Positions 13,764-20,562 of a stretch of 21,963 bases of DNA are shown piece by piece. Source of the DNA: an uncultured Clostridia bacterium. GTDB lineage: Bacteria; Bacillota; Clostridia; Christensenellales; Borkfalkiaceae. Position 1 is the first letter of the stretch; each line of letters begins with the position of its first letter. The position numbers and the translations under genes were made by a program. Location of the stretch: the NCBI GenBank assembly GCA_944369635.1, contig CALVXL010000099.1, forward strand, positions 1 through 21,963. Reading direction: 5' to 3'. The notes under the pieces are model-generated. The model saw only the letters and a program-made list of their open reading frames with translations. It searched no databases and was not told the origin of the DNA.

Positions 13764-14294
13764 ATGAAAAACTCCACAAAGATGCTGACGCGCGCGGGCG
13801 TGATCGCCGCGCTGTACGTCGTACTCACCTTTATCGTGCTGCCCGTTGCGAGCGGCGCGATACAGTTCAGACCGAGCGAAGCGCTCACCGTGCTCCCGCT
13901 CCTGTTTGCCGAAAGCGTGCCCGCATTGTTTGTGGGCTGTATGATCGCCAACCTGATTTCCGGTGCGGCGGTGCAGGACATCGTTTTCGGCGCGCTGATT
14001 ACCCTTGTCGCAGCCGTGTGCACGCGGCTTTGCGGAAAAGCGTGCAAAGGCAAGTGGGCGAAGATCGCGTTCGGCGGGATTTTCCCCGTCGTGCTCAACG
14101 CGTTTTTGTTGCCGCTCATCTGGATCTGGGCATACGGCGGATTGGATTACGCGTATCTTTTGCAGGTGGCGTTTCTTTTGATATCGCAGAGCGTCGCCGT
14201 GTATGCGCTGGGAATTCCGCTGTTCCTTTCGCTGAACAAGGCGCAGGAAAAATATCCCGTGCTCTTCGGATACGAAGTGAAAAAAGAAAGATAA
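13764..14294 (+). CDS. queT: QueT family queuosine-precursor transporter
   Basis: This 176-residue membrane protein has about five or six hydrophobic segments and the QueT hallmark near the N-terminus: LTRAGVIAALYVVLTF, then GAIQFRPSEALTVLPL and VPALFVGCMIANLISG. QueT (COG4708) is the substrate-binding S-component of an ECF-type importer thought to take up preQ1 or a related precursor for queuosine tRNA modification; it uses a shared EcfAA'T module encoded elsewhere. The preQ1-like riboswitch in its leader, with the ribosome site inside the pseudoknot, fits end-product control. A bidirectional terminator follows at once. Confidence 0.92.
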   Translation: MKNSTKMLTRAGVIAALYVVLTFIVLPVASGAIQFRPSEALTVLPLLFAESVPALFVGCMIANLISGAAVQDIVFGALITLVAAVCTRLCGKACKGKWAKIAFGGIFPVVLNAFLLPLIWIWAYGGLDYAYLLQVAFLLISQSVAVYALGIPLFLSLNKAQEKYPVLFGYEVKKER

Positions 14295-14296
14295 AC

Positions 14297-14330
14297 AAAA
14301 AACCGCTCGGATAAAAACGAGCGGTTTTTT
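14297..14330. terminator. Bidirectional terminator between convergent genes
   Basis: AAAAAACCGCTCG pairs with CGAGCGGTTTTTT around an A-rich 8-nt loop. The symmetric A and T arms give a U-run on both strands, so it ends queT on the plus strand and the DUF378 transcript on the minus strand. Confidence 0.92.
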
Positions 14331-14332
14331 AT

Positions 14333-14539
14333 TTACGCTTTTTGCATCGGGCGGAAAAGCGCAAGATAGATCAGCATCCATACCGCGGCTACGCCGACGA
14401 GAGAATACACGATCCTCGCCAGAACGCTGCCTGCGCCGAAAATCCACGCCACGGCGTCGAAGGACGCCAGTCCGACCAAAAGCCAGTTGAGCGCGCCCAC
14501 GATCAGAAGAACGAGCGCGATGATTGTCGTAACTTTCAT
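14333..14539 (-). CDS. DUF378 family small membrane protein
   Basis: This 68-residue protein has two membrane helices: the first holds the family signature GALNWLLVGLASFD, the second is ARIVYSLVGVAAVWMLIYLA. DUF378 proteins are short integral membrane proteins with no assigned function. The start has a clear GGAGGTG site. It lies 47 bp downstream of the 86-residue gene on the same strand and may be cotranscribed with it, since no good promoter is seen in between. Confidence 0.88.
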   Translation of the reverse strand: MKVTTIIALVLLIVGALNWLLVGLASFDAVAWIFGAGSVLARIVYSLVGVAAVWMLIYLALFRPMQKA

Positions 14540-14586
14540 TTTACACCTCCGCTCATTATTATGCGGAGTATGCGGCGCAATTATGC

Positions 14587-14847
14587 TCAGCGGAGAATAT
14601 TTTCCAAAATCATTTTATCAAAGGATACGTCTTCCACAAAATCGTCGGGCAGAAACTTTACGTGATTGAATTTTGCGTAGTTGAAGATGTGCGTTTTCAC
14701 GATGACGGGGGAGGGCTCGTCTATGAGGCGGCACGCTTCGTAAACGTAGCCGTGAAAATCGGCGTAATCGAATTTTTCCTGTTTTTCTAAAACCGCTTGT
14801 TTTACGATTTTGTTATCTTTCAGCGTCTTTATCCATATCTTAATCAT
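14587..14847 (-). CDS. Conserved-looking hypothetical protein (86 aa)
   Basis: I do not recognise this family. Starting at the minus-strand ATG at 14847 gives a soluble, mixed-charge protein beginning MIKIWIKTLKDNKIVKQAV, with YADFHGYVYEACRLIDEPSP in the middle and an acidic VKFLPDDFVEDVSFDKMILE end. There is no signal peptide or membrane helix. A longer ORF reaching 14988 would add 47 residues, but those run across promoter elements of both strands and are Phe/Cys/Lys-rich unlike the core, so I reject the extension. The ATG has no ribosome site; a well-formed promoter ends six bases before it. Possibly the first gene of a two-gene unit with the DUF378 protein. Confidence 0.7.
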   Translation of the reverse strand: MIKIWIKTLKDNKIVKQAVLEKQEKFDYADFHGYVYEACRLIDEPSPVIVKTHIFNYAKFNHVKFLPDDFVEDVSFDKMILENILR

Positions 14848-14853
14848 AGGTAT

Positions 14854-14882
14854 ATTGTAGCACAAACGGCTTTTGAAAGCAA
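14854..14882 (-). promoter_or_regulatory. Promoter abutting the 86-aa gene start codon
   Basis: On the minus strand: TTGCTT (14882-14877), a 17-bp spacer, TACAAT (14859-14854), six bases (ATACCT), then ATG. Geometry again predicts that the transcript begins at the start codon, as for the pentapeptide-repeat gene. Confidence 0.55.
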
Positions 14883-14931
14883 AAAATTTACAAAGGAAAA
14901 CCCGTTTTCGGCAAAAACGTGCTTTTCCTTG

Positions 14932-14959
14932 TTGACTTTCCTTTAAAATATGGTAAAAT
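14932..14959 (+). promoter_or_regulatory. Promoter of the lrp-aminotransferase-ppa operon
   Basis: TTGACT (14932-14937), a 16-bp spacer and TAAAAT (14954-14959) preceded by TGG, an extended -10 feature. It is back-to-back with the minus-strand promoter at 14854-14882. Confidence 0.8.
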
Positions 14960-14986
14960 AAATATATTATAAAAAAGGGGTGTTCC

Positions 14987-15475
14987 ATGAAAAAATTACA
15001 GGCGAAACTGATCAGGCTTCTTAAAGAAGACGCGCGCTATACGGCGGAAGAGCTTGCCGCAATGGTCGGCGAAAGCGCGGAAACCGTCAAGGCGGAAATC
15101 CGCGCGTTGGAAGACGACGGCGTCATCGTAAAATATACCGCCATCACCAACAGCGAGATCGAAAACGAAAACCTCGTGGAAGCGCTGATAGAAGTGCGCG
15201 TCACGCCCAAACGCCTGAAAGGGTTCGACGCCATTGCCGAGGAGATCAACCGTTTCAAGGAAGTGCGTAGCCTTTATCTCATGAGCGGCGGGTACGATAT
15301 CGCCATTTTCGTCGAAGGCAAAACGCTTACCGACGTGGCGCGTTTCGTATCCGAAAAACTTTCGGGGCTGGAAGGGGTGCTCAGCACCGCCACCCACTTT
15401 ATTCTGAAAAAATATAAGATCGAAGGGCAGATCACCTATAAACCGACGGCGGAAAGGCAGTTGATACACGCATGA
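14987..15475 (+). CDS. Lrp/AsnC family transcriptional regulator
   Basis: This 162-residue protein has an N-terminal helix-turn-helix (about residues 3-55, with DARYTAEELAAMVGESAETV) and a C-terminal RAM ligand-binding domain (about 63-145, with ALIEVRV and YLMSGGYDIAIFVEG). Proteins of this family form dimers to octamers and sense amino acids. A GGGG ribosome site precedes the ATG. Its stop overlaps the aminotransferase start (ATGA at 15472-15475), a linkage often seen in Firmicutes, which suggests that it regulates the aminotransferase and itself in response to an amino acid. The ligand is unknown. Confidence 0.92.
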   Translation: MKKLQAKLIRLLKEDARYTAEELAAMVGESAETVKAEIRALEDDGVIVKYTAITNSEIENENLVEALIEVRVTPKRLKGFDAIAEEINRFKEVRSLYLMSGGYDIAIFVEGKTLTDVARFVSEKLSGLEGVLSTATHFILKKYKIEGQITYKPTAERQLIHA

Positions 15476-16662
15476 GAGATTTCGTCATCGATAAAGTCAA
15501 AAACATAAAGCCGTCGGGTATACGGAAGTTTTTCGATCTCGTGGCGGGTTCGAAGGAAAAGATCATCACGCTTGGCGTGGGCGATCCGGACTTTCCCACC
15601 CCGTGGGAAATCCGTAACGAGGGGGCGGCGGTCATCATGCGCGGCAGAACGCATTATTCTTCGAACGTCGGTCTTCCGGAACTCCGCAAAGCCCTTTCGG
15701 AATATCTGAAAACGCGCTTTGACGTTTCCTATTCGGCGGAAAATATCATGCTGACCATCGGGGCGAGCGAAGCGATCGACGCCACGCTCCGCGCCGTCGT
15801 CGATAACGGCGACGAAGTACTCATTCCCGATCCCAGTTACGTTTCCTACGCGCCCTGCGTGGAGCTTTGCGGCGGCGTGCCCGTTTCCGTGCCCTGTTTT
15901 GCGGAAAACGGCTTCAAACTTACGCCCGAAATGCTGGAAAAGGTCATCACGCCAAAAACGAAAGCGCTCATCTTCCCGTATCCCAACAACCCCACGGGCG
16001 GGATTATGGAAAAAGAATATCTCGACGCGCTCGTCCCCGTGATTTTGAAACACGATATTTTGGTGATTTCCGACGAGATTTACGCCGAACTCACTTACGG
16101 GGAAAAGCATGTTTCCATCGCCGCGTATCCCGAAATGAGACAAAACGTCGTATACATCGGCGGTTTTTCCAAATCGTTCGCGATGACGGGCTGGCGCATC
16201 GGGTTTTTGTGCGCGGAGGACGAACTTTTTAAAAACATTTTGAAAATTCACCAGTATACCACCATCTGCGCGCCCATTATGAGCCAGTACGCCGCCTTGA
16301 AAGGACTTCAGGACGGCTTAAACGACGACTATTCTTCCGTCAGCGAAATGCGCGAGGAATACGATAAACGCCGCAGGTTTTTATACCGCTCGCTCAACGC
16401 CATGGGGCTCAGTTGTTTCGAGCCGAAGGGCGCGTTTTACATGATGCCGTCCGTCGCTTCCACGCACATGACGGGCGAAGAGTTTGCCCAGAGGCTGTTG
16501 AAAGAAGAAAAAGTCGCCGTAGTTCCCGGCAGCGCCTTCGGCGAAAGCGGGAAATACTTCGTGCGTTGTTCTTACGCCACTTCCATGAAAGACCTTAAAG
16601 AGGCGGTGGATCGGATCGGCGATTTTTTGGCACGACTGAAACAAAAGGAGAACCATGAATGA
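15472..16662 (+). CDS. PLP-dependent class I/II aminotransferase
   Basis: This 396-residue protein is a full-length fold-type I aminotransferase of the AspC/AraT (subgroup I-gamma-like) kind. Visible motifs: GVGDPDFPTP near the N-terminus, the substrate-binding loop NPTGG with Asn173, DEIYAEL with Asp201 and Tyr204 contacting the cofactor, the PLP Schiff-base Lys234 in FSKSFAMTGWRIGF and the carboxylate-binding Arg365 in FVRCSYA. It transfers an amino group between an amino acid and a 2-oxo acid; aspartate, aromatic or branched amino acids are possible. It shares ATGA-type overlaps with both the Lrp regulator upstream and the pyrophosphatase downstream, so the three are translated as a coupled set. 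Confidence 0.94.
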   Translation: MRDFVIDKVKNIKPSGIRKFFDLVAGSKEKIITLGVGDPDFPTPWEIRNEGAAVIMRGRTHYSSNVGLPELRKALSEYLKTRFDVSYSAENIMLTIGASEAIDATLRAVVDNGDEVLIPDPSYVSYAPCVELCGGVPVSVPCFAENGFKLTPEMLEKVITPKTKALIFPYPNNPTGGIMEKEYLDALVPVILKHDILVISDEIYAELTYGEKHVSIAAYPEMRQNVVYIGGFSKSFAMTGWRIGFLCAEDELFKNILKIHQYTTICAPIMSQYAALKGLQDGLNDDYSSVSEMREEYDKRRRFLYRSLNAMGLSCFEPKGAFYMMPSVASTHMTGEEFAQRLLKEEKVAVVPGSAFGESGKYFVRCSYATSMKDLKEAVDRIGDFLARLKQKENHE

Positions 16663-17204
16663 ATATCTGGCACGACATCGATAAAGACAGGATCAAACCC
16701 GAAGAGTTTGTCGCCGTTGTGGAAATACAGAAAGGCAGCAAGCAAAAATACGAAATGGATAAAAAAACGGGGCTTCTCATTCTGGACAGAATCCTGTATA
16801 CGTCCACCCATTATCCCGCAAATTACGGGTTTATTCCGCATACGCTGGCGGAGGACGGCGATCCGCTGGACGTACTCATCTTGTGCAGCGAGGAGCTGCT
16901 TCCGATGAGTTTGGTCAAATGCTATCCCATCGGCGTCATCACGATGAAGGATAACGGCAGCGTGGACGAAAAGATCATCGCCATACCGTTTACCGATCCT
17001 ACTTATAATACGTATAAGTCCATCAACGATCTGCCGCAACACGTATTCGACGAAATGCGCCATTTCTTTATGGTGTACAAACAGCTGGAAAACAAGGACA
17101 CGGCGGTGGATTACGCCGCAGACAGGGACGAGGCGGTGAGGATCATTGAAAAATGCCTCAAAAGTTATCACGACAACCTGTTTGAAATCCTCAACAGAAA
17201 ATAA
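16659..17204 (+). CDS. ppa: Family I inorganic pyrophosphatase
   Basis: This 181-residue protein matches family I soluble pyrophosphatases, which split pyrophosphate into two phosphates and pull biosynthetic reactions forward. The metal-binding signature DGDPLD is at residues 66-71. KYEMDKKTGLL and YPANYGFIPHT provide the usual Lys, Tyr and neighbouring residues around the active site, and later acidic residues include KIIAIPFTDP. Length is normal. The start overlaps the aminotransferase stop (ATGA at 16659-16662) and has a GGAG site. A terminator follows 6 bp after the stop. Linkage to an aminotransferase is unusual for ppa but gives no specific functional clue. Confidence 0.94.
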   Translation: MNIWHDIDKDRIKPEEFVAVVEIQKGSKQKYEMDKKTGLLILDRILYTSTHYPANYGFIPHTLAEDGDPLDVLILCSEELLPMSLVKCYPIGVITMKDNGSVDEKIIAIPFTDPTYNTYKSINDLPQHVFDEMRHFFMVYKQLENKDTAVDYAADRDEAVRIIEKCLKSYHDNLFEILNRK

Positions 17205-17210
17205 ATTCCG

Positions 17211-17234
17211 CCGCCCGCCAACGGGCGGTTTTTT
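17211..17234 (+). terminator. Terminator after ppa
   Basis: CCGCCCG pairs with CGGGCGG around CCAA, followed by six T. It lies only 14 bp before the lrgA start, leaving no room for a normal promoter between them. Confidence 0.9.
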
Positions 17235-17248
17235 ACGGTAAGAAACAT

Positions 17249-17758
17249 ATGAAATACGTCTTTCAGTTTTTGTTGATCCTGCTCATTTCCTTTGTTTCGG
17301 AAATCCTGCACGCGCTGATTCCGTTGCCCGTGCCGGCGAGTATATACGGGCTGGTCATTTTGTTTACGCTTCTTTGTACGAAGCTTGTCAAACTCGAACA
17401 CGTGGAGGGCGCGGGCGAGTTTCTGCTGAAGATCATGCCCATGCTCTTTATTCCCGCGGGGGTGGGCGTGGCGGTCGCCGCGGAGCTTATCTATGCCAAT
17501 TTATGGGTGGTGCTCATCGCCATGACGCTCAGCACGGCGTTCGTGATGATCGTCACGGGGCTCATCGCGCAGGCGATGACCAAGCGCAAAAAGGCAGTTG
17601 CGGCGTCGCCGCAAGCTTCGGGCGAAGGCGAGAGCGGCCTTTCCCCGGCAGAAACGCCGTGCCTAAATGCGCTTTCCGTATCGGAGGAAAAAGCGTGCGA
17701 CGAAAAGAACGAGGTAAGCGGCGCAAAGGAGGACGGCGATGCTGAAATTTCTCAATGA
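17249..17758 (+). CDS. lrgA: LrgA/CidA family holin-like protein with C-terminal tail
   Basis: Residues 1-112 form the CidA/LrgA domain with four membrane helices and the signature PLPVPASIYGLVILF. Members act with LrgB/CidB in control of murein hydrolases and cell lysis, and plant and bacterial relatives export glycolate or pyruvate-like acids. The protein then continues for about 57 residues in a hydrophilic tail rich in Ala, Glu, Ser and Gly (SPQASGEGESGLSPAETP), so it is 169 rather than about 120-135 residues. The tail overlaps the lrgB ribosome site and first codons (20 bp), so it may partly reflect coupling. The ribosome site before the ATG is weak and the ppa terminator is directly upstream. 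Confidence 0.9.
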   Translation: MKYVFQFLLILLISFVSEILHALIPLPVPASIYGLVILFTLLCTKLVKLEHVEGAGEFLLKIMPMLFIPAGVGVAVAAELIYANLWVVLIAMTLSTAFVMIVTGLIAQAMTKRKKAVAASPQASGEGESGLSPAETPCLNALSVSEEKACDEKNEVSGAKEDGDAEISQ

Positions 17759-18431
17759 ATCTACGTTTTTCGGTTTGTTTATCAGCATAGGCGCATATTT
17801 TGCGGGCTGGCTGCTCAATAAAAAGTTTAAAAAGGATTTCGTCAACCCGCTTATCATCGCAGTCATTTTAGTCATCGCGTTTGTGCTGATCTCCGGTATG
17901 GACTTCGAAGCGTACGAAAAGCAGGCGTCGTTTTTGAATTACCTGCTTACGCCCGCCACCATCTGCCTCGCCATACCGCTCTATAAACAGCTGGGAATTT
18001 TGAAAAAGAACCTCGCCGCGGTTTCTGTGGCGGTGGTTGCGGGATCGGTAGCCGCCATGCTGTCCATACTTCTCGTGTCCCTGGCGTTCGGGGTCACGCA
18101 CGAAATTTACATTTCCCTTTTGCCGAAATCCATCACCACGGCTATCGGCATGGGCGTTTCGGAAGAGCTCGGCGGCGTACAGGAGATCACCGTTGCGGTA
18201 ATCGTGGTCACGGGCGTCATCGGCGCGATGATCGGGAAACCGCTTTGCAAGCTATTTAAAATCTCCAATCCCGTTGCCGTAGGGCTGGCGTTCGGCGTTT
18301 CGGCGCACGCGGTCGGCACTTCCAAGGCGCTGGAAATCGGCGAGATCGAAGGGGCAATGAGCGGCCTTGCCATCGTGGTAACGGGCATTTTAACGGTTGC
18401 GCTGTCGCCGCTCTTTGCGCTTTTTTACTGA
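17739..18431 (+). CDS. lrgB: LrgB/CidB family membrane protein
   Basis: This 230-residue protein is a typical LrgB with about seven membrane segments. Family motifs include LLTPATICLAIPLYKQ, SLLPKSITTAIGMGVSEELGG and GLAFGVSAHAVGTSKALE. It pairs with LrgA in an operon; the system was first described for control of autolysis in Staphylococcus, and homologues move small carboxylates such as pyruvate. The ATG has a perfect AAAGGAGG site six bases upstream, inside the lrgA coding region, giving efficient coupled translation. Terminator at 18520-18558. Confidence 0.94.
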   Translation: MLKFLNESTFFGLFISIGAYFAGWLLNKKFKKDFVNPLIIAVILVIAFVLISGMDFEAYEKQASFLNYLLTPATICLAIPLYKQLGILKKNLAAVSVAVVAGSVAAMLSILLVSLAFGVTHEIYISLLPKSITTAIGMGVSEELGGVQEITVAVIVVTGVIGAMIGKPLCKLFKISNPVAVGLAFGVSAHAVGTSKALEIGEIEGAMSGLAIVVTGILTVALSPLFALFY

Positions 18432-18519
18432 AAGGGAAAAAGCGTTCGCAAAAACCGGCCTGCTGAAGGCAAGCCGATCTGCCGCGGAACGCGCCGCAAC
18501 AAAGATTGCCGATAAAATA

Positions 18520-18558
18520 TGCGCCCCCGCGTTCTGAAAACGCGGGGGCGCAGTTTTT
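18520..18558 (+). terminator. Terminator of lrgAB
   Basis: A 14-bp stem (TGCGCCCCCGCGTT with its complement) around a CTGAA-type loop is followed by GTTTTT. On the minus strand the exit side reads ATATTTTAT, so it could also serve the convergent thiT transcript. The 88 bp between lrgB and this stem shows no gene. Confidence 0.9.
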
Positions 18559-18587
18559 ACCTTAAATTGCCGTTTTTGTCGCGGTTT

Positions 18588-19733
18588 TTATTTTGCTTCG
18601 GCGGTTTCCTTTTCGGCAGGGGAAACGACGGGGTTGACGGAAGCGATCTGCTTTCTCATCGCCGCGGAGGAAAGGAGCGCGCCGCCGACCAGTACGTCCA
18701 GGGCGAGGTCGACGAAGATGAAGGAATTGTAAGCAAGGCTGTACAAAAATTCCTTTCCTTCCCAGATCGACCACGAATAAAACACGAAGTAACCGCTGAG
18801 TACGTGCGATAAATATCTGCCCACGCAGGCTACGATCATGCCGAGCACGAATTCCAGCAGCATATTTCCCTTCAGTCCCTTCATACCTTTAAATATGCCG
18901 GCAAGTCCCAGCGCGCCGAATGCGATGGGGTAATCGAGCATGACCTGCAGCGGTTCGTAGATCTGCGGACTCTGGATGCATTGCAAAAGCCCGTAAATCA
19001 CGCCGACGAGCACGCCTTTTTTCGCGCCGAACATATACGCATAGAGCATGATGGGCAGCATGGAGACCAGCGTTACGGAACCGCCCATCGGCAAAGAAAA
19101 GAACTTCACGTAGGAAAGGGCGAACGCCGTCGCCGTGCACACGCCCGCATAGGCGAGCTGTTTCGTTTCGCTCGCGCCGCCCTTCTTGCGGTCAAATAAA
19201 ACGGAAAGCACCAAAATCGCCGCCACCAGCACGACGGTAAGAATGATATAAAGCGTCTTGTTTTTGGGTTCGTATCCTTCTCCCGTGGGGAAGAGGCACA
19301 AAATCACTACGGCGTAAGCGACAAATAAAGCGAGCGCCGCCCAGAACACATAGCGGAACGCCTCGGGCTTCAGAAGCTTTACCAACGTGCAGACGATCGC
19401 CGCAACGAGGGTATAGGCAAAAAGTCCCACCCACAGCCAGAAGTTGGTATCCAGCTCGCCTTTAAGCGACATGCGGGAAATCTGCATGTACAAAATGACG
19501 GCGATCAGCGTGACGGCATAGCCCACGACGACGCCCGTCGCTACGGCGGCATAGCCGCGCAGTTTTGCGGGGAAGCGGAAGCGGATAAAAATCGCCACGG
19601 CGATCAGGATGACCGCCAGCGCCAGCGTTACCCACAGCGCAAAGCCCTGCACCGATTCGATAATGCGCTTTAACGCTTCGATCTGCTGATCGGCGGAAAG
19701 CGCGGGGACTTCGGAATCCCAGCCAGCAAACAT
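18588..19733 (-). CDS. thiT: ThiT-type thiamine ECF transporter S component with extra N-terminal membrane domain
   Basis: Residues from about 190 to the end match ThiT: KQLAYAGVCTATAFALSYVK, LPMGGSVTLVSMLPI, GVIYGLLQCIQSPQIYEPLQ, LDYPIAFGALGLAG and GRYLSHVLSGYFVF. These include the aromatic and polar residues lining the ThiT thiamine pocket. The first 185 residues are unusual: after a short soluble start they hold about five hydrophobic segments (for example FALWVTLALAVILIAVAIF and LYIILTVVLVAAILVLSVLF). Standard ThiT has only about 190 residues. The gene has a GGAGTGAG site before the ATG. A TPP riboswitch and terminator precede it, which independently supports thiamine transport. No EcfA or EcfT gene is adjacent, so a shared energising module is presumed. 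Confidence 0.92.
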   Translation of the reverse strand: MFAGWDSEVPALSADQQIEALKRIIESVQGFALWVTLALAVILIAVAIFIRFRFPAKLRGYAAVATGVVVGYAVTLIAVILYMQISRMSLKGELDTNFWLWVGLFAYTLVAAIVCTLVKLLKPEAFRYVFWAALALFVAYAVVILCLFPTGEGYEPKNKTLYIILTVVLVAAILVLSVLFDRKKGGASETKQLAYAGVCTATAFALSYVKFFSLPMGGSVTLVSMLPIMLYAYMFGAKKGVLVGVIYGLLQCIQSPQIYEPLQVMLDYPIAFGALGLAGIFKGMKGLKGNMLLEFVLGMIVACVGRYLSHVLSGYFVFYSWSIWEGKEFLYSLAYNSFIFVDLALDVLVGGALLSSAAMRKQIASVNPVVSPAEKETAEAK

Positions 19734-19761
19734 AAACTCACTCCTTCATATCGCCAAAAAG

Positions 19762-19788
19762 AAAAACGCGCCCGAAAACGGGCGCGTC
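19762..19788 (-). terminator. Riboswitch-controlled attenuator before thiT
   Basis: On the minus strand ACGCGCCCG pairs with CGGGCGCGT around TTTT, followed by a run of T. It sits between the TPP aptamer and the thiT start, the normal place of a transcription attenuator that forms when TPP is bound. Confidence 0.9.
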
Positions 19789-19805
19789 AAACGACAAGCA
19801 AAAAT

Positions 19806-19880
19806 TTTGCGTTTCCCTTCAAGCATTACCTTGTCGGGTTCAATGGTATGATCTCAGCTTTTTACGGCACCCATAGCGAT
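19806..19880 (-). ncRNA. TPP riboswitch (THI element)
   Basis: The minus strand carries the conserved TPP aptamer blocks in order: GGGTGCC (about 19872-19866), GCTGAGAT with CTGAGA at 19857-19852, ACC then TGAACC (19842-19837), AAGGTAATGC and TGAAGGGAA (19821-19813). These form the pyrimidine and pyrophosphate sensor arms. A terminator 18 bp downstream provides the expression platform: high TPP should end transcription before thiT. The aptamer edges are approximate because P1 is not sharply defined by eye. Confidence 0.95.
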
Positions 19881-19896
19881 ATTCGATTGCAGAAAA

Positions 19897-19925
19897 AGTA
19901 TATCGCAAAAAAATGATTGTGTCAA
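19897..19925 (-). promoter_or_regulatory. Consensus promoter of thiT and its riboswitch leader
   Basis: On the minus strand: TTGACA (19925-19920), a 17-bp spacer and TATACT (19902-19897). Predicted initiation near 19890 is about 10-20 nt before the aptamer. Confidence 0.85.
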
Positions 19926-19945
19926 ACGATTTCTTGTGATATACT
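19917..19945 (+). promoter_or_regulatory. Divergent promoter of the nucleotidase-carbamoyltransferase-like pair
   Basis: TTGTGT (19917-19922), a 17-bp spacer and TATACT (19940-19945) with an upstream TGA (extended -10). The -35 box overlaps the -35 box of the thiT promoter on the other strand, so polymerase binding at one should exclude the other. Confidence 0.65.
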
Positions 19946-19967
19946 AAAAACACGGAGAAGAGAAATC

Positions 19968-20543
19968 ATGTATAAGTTTTTCGCGTTTCTGGACAGGATG
20001 AAGTATATCAAACGCTGGTCGCTGATGCGTTCGGTGCGGGAGGAAAACATCATGGAACACTCCCAGCAGGTGGGCGTCATCGCGCACGCCCTGGCGCTCA
20101 TCGAAAAGCGCATTTATCATAACGACGTCGATGCGGAAAAAACGGTGCTTTACGCCATGTACCACGAAACGGGGGAGGTCATTACCGGCGATCTGCCCAC
20201 GCCCATCAAGTATTTTAACGAGGAGATCCTCGGCGCCTACAAGGATCTGGAAAAGAAAGCCGAAAAAAAGCTCCTTTCCATGCTTCCCGAAGAGCTGAAA
20301 GCGGATTACGAAGCGGCGGTCATTCCGGATACCGATTCGGAAGAATACCGTCTGGCGAAGGCGGCGGACAAGATCTCGGCGTATCTCAAGTGCGTGGAGG
20401 AAGTCAAGTCCGGCAACGCGGAATTCAAAAAGGCCAAGACGGCCACGCTCAAGGCGATAAAGGCGTGCGAACAGCCGTCGGTAAAATATTTTATGGAAAA
20501 CATGGTTCCCGCTTACGAGCTGACGCTCGACGAACTCGATTAA
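19968..20543 (+). CDS. YfbR-like HD-domain 5'-deoxynucleotidase, HE variant
   Basis: The ATG at 19968 has a GGAGAAG site; an upstream in-frame ATG at 19917 overlaps the promoter and is rejected. The 191-residue product aligns along its whole length with E. coli YfbR: RWSLMRSVREENIMEHSQQV, AMYHETGEVITGDLPTPIKYF, ADKISAYLKCVEEV and the YFMENMVPAYELTLDE end. YfbR removes phosphate from deoxynucleoside 5'-monophosphates using a divalent metal. The first metal-ligand His is H31, the later Asp is D134, and the HD pair itself reads His66-Glu67 instead of His-Asp. Glu can still bind metal, so activity may remain but is uncertain. It is followed 19 bp later by the carbamoyltransferase-like gene on the same strand, suggesting an operon. 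Confidence 0.9.
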   Translation: MYKFFAFLDRMKYIKRWSLMRSVREENIMEHSQQVGVIAHALALIEKRIYHNDVDAEKTVLYAMYHETGEVITGDLPTPIKYFNEEILGAYKDLEKKAEKKLLSMLPEELKADYEAAVIPDTDSEEYRLAKAADKISAYLKCVEEVKSGNAEFKKAKTATLKAIKACEQPSVKYFMENMVPAYELTLDELD

Positions 20544-20562
20544 GGGAGGAAATATATAGTAT

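Noticed and set aside
14848..14988. A 47-residue N-terminal extension of the 86-aa minus-strand gene.
   Set aside because: It crosses promoter elements of both strands and differs in composition; a promoter ends just before the inner ATG.
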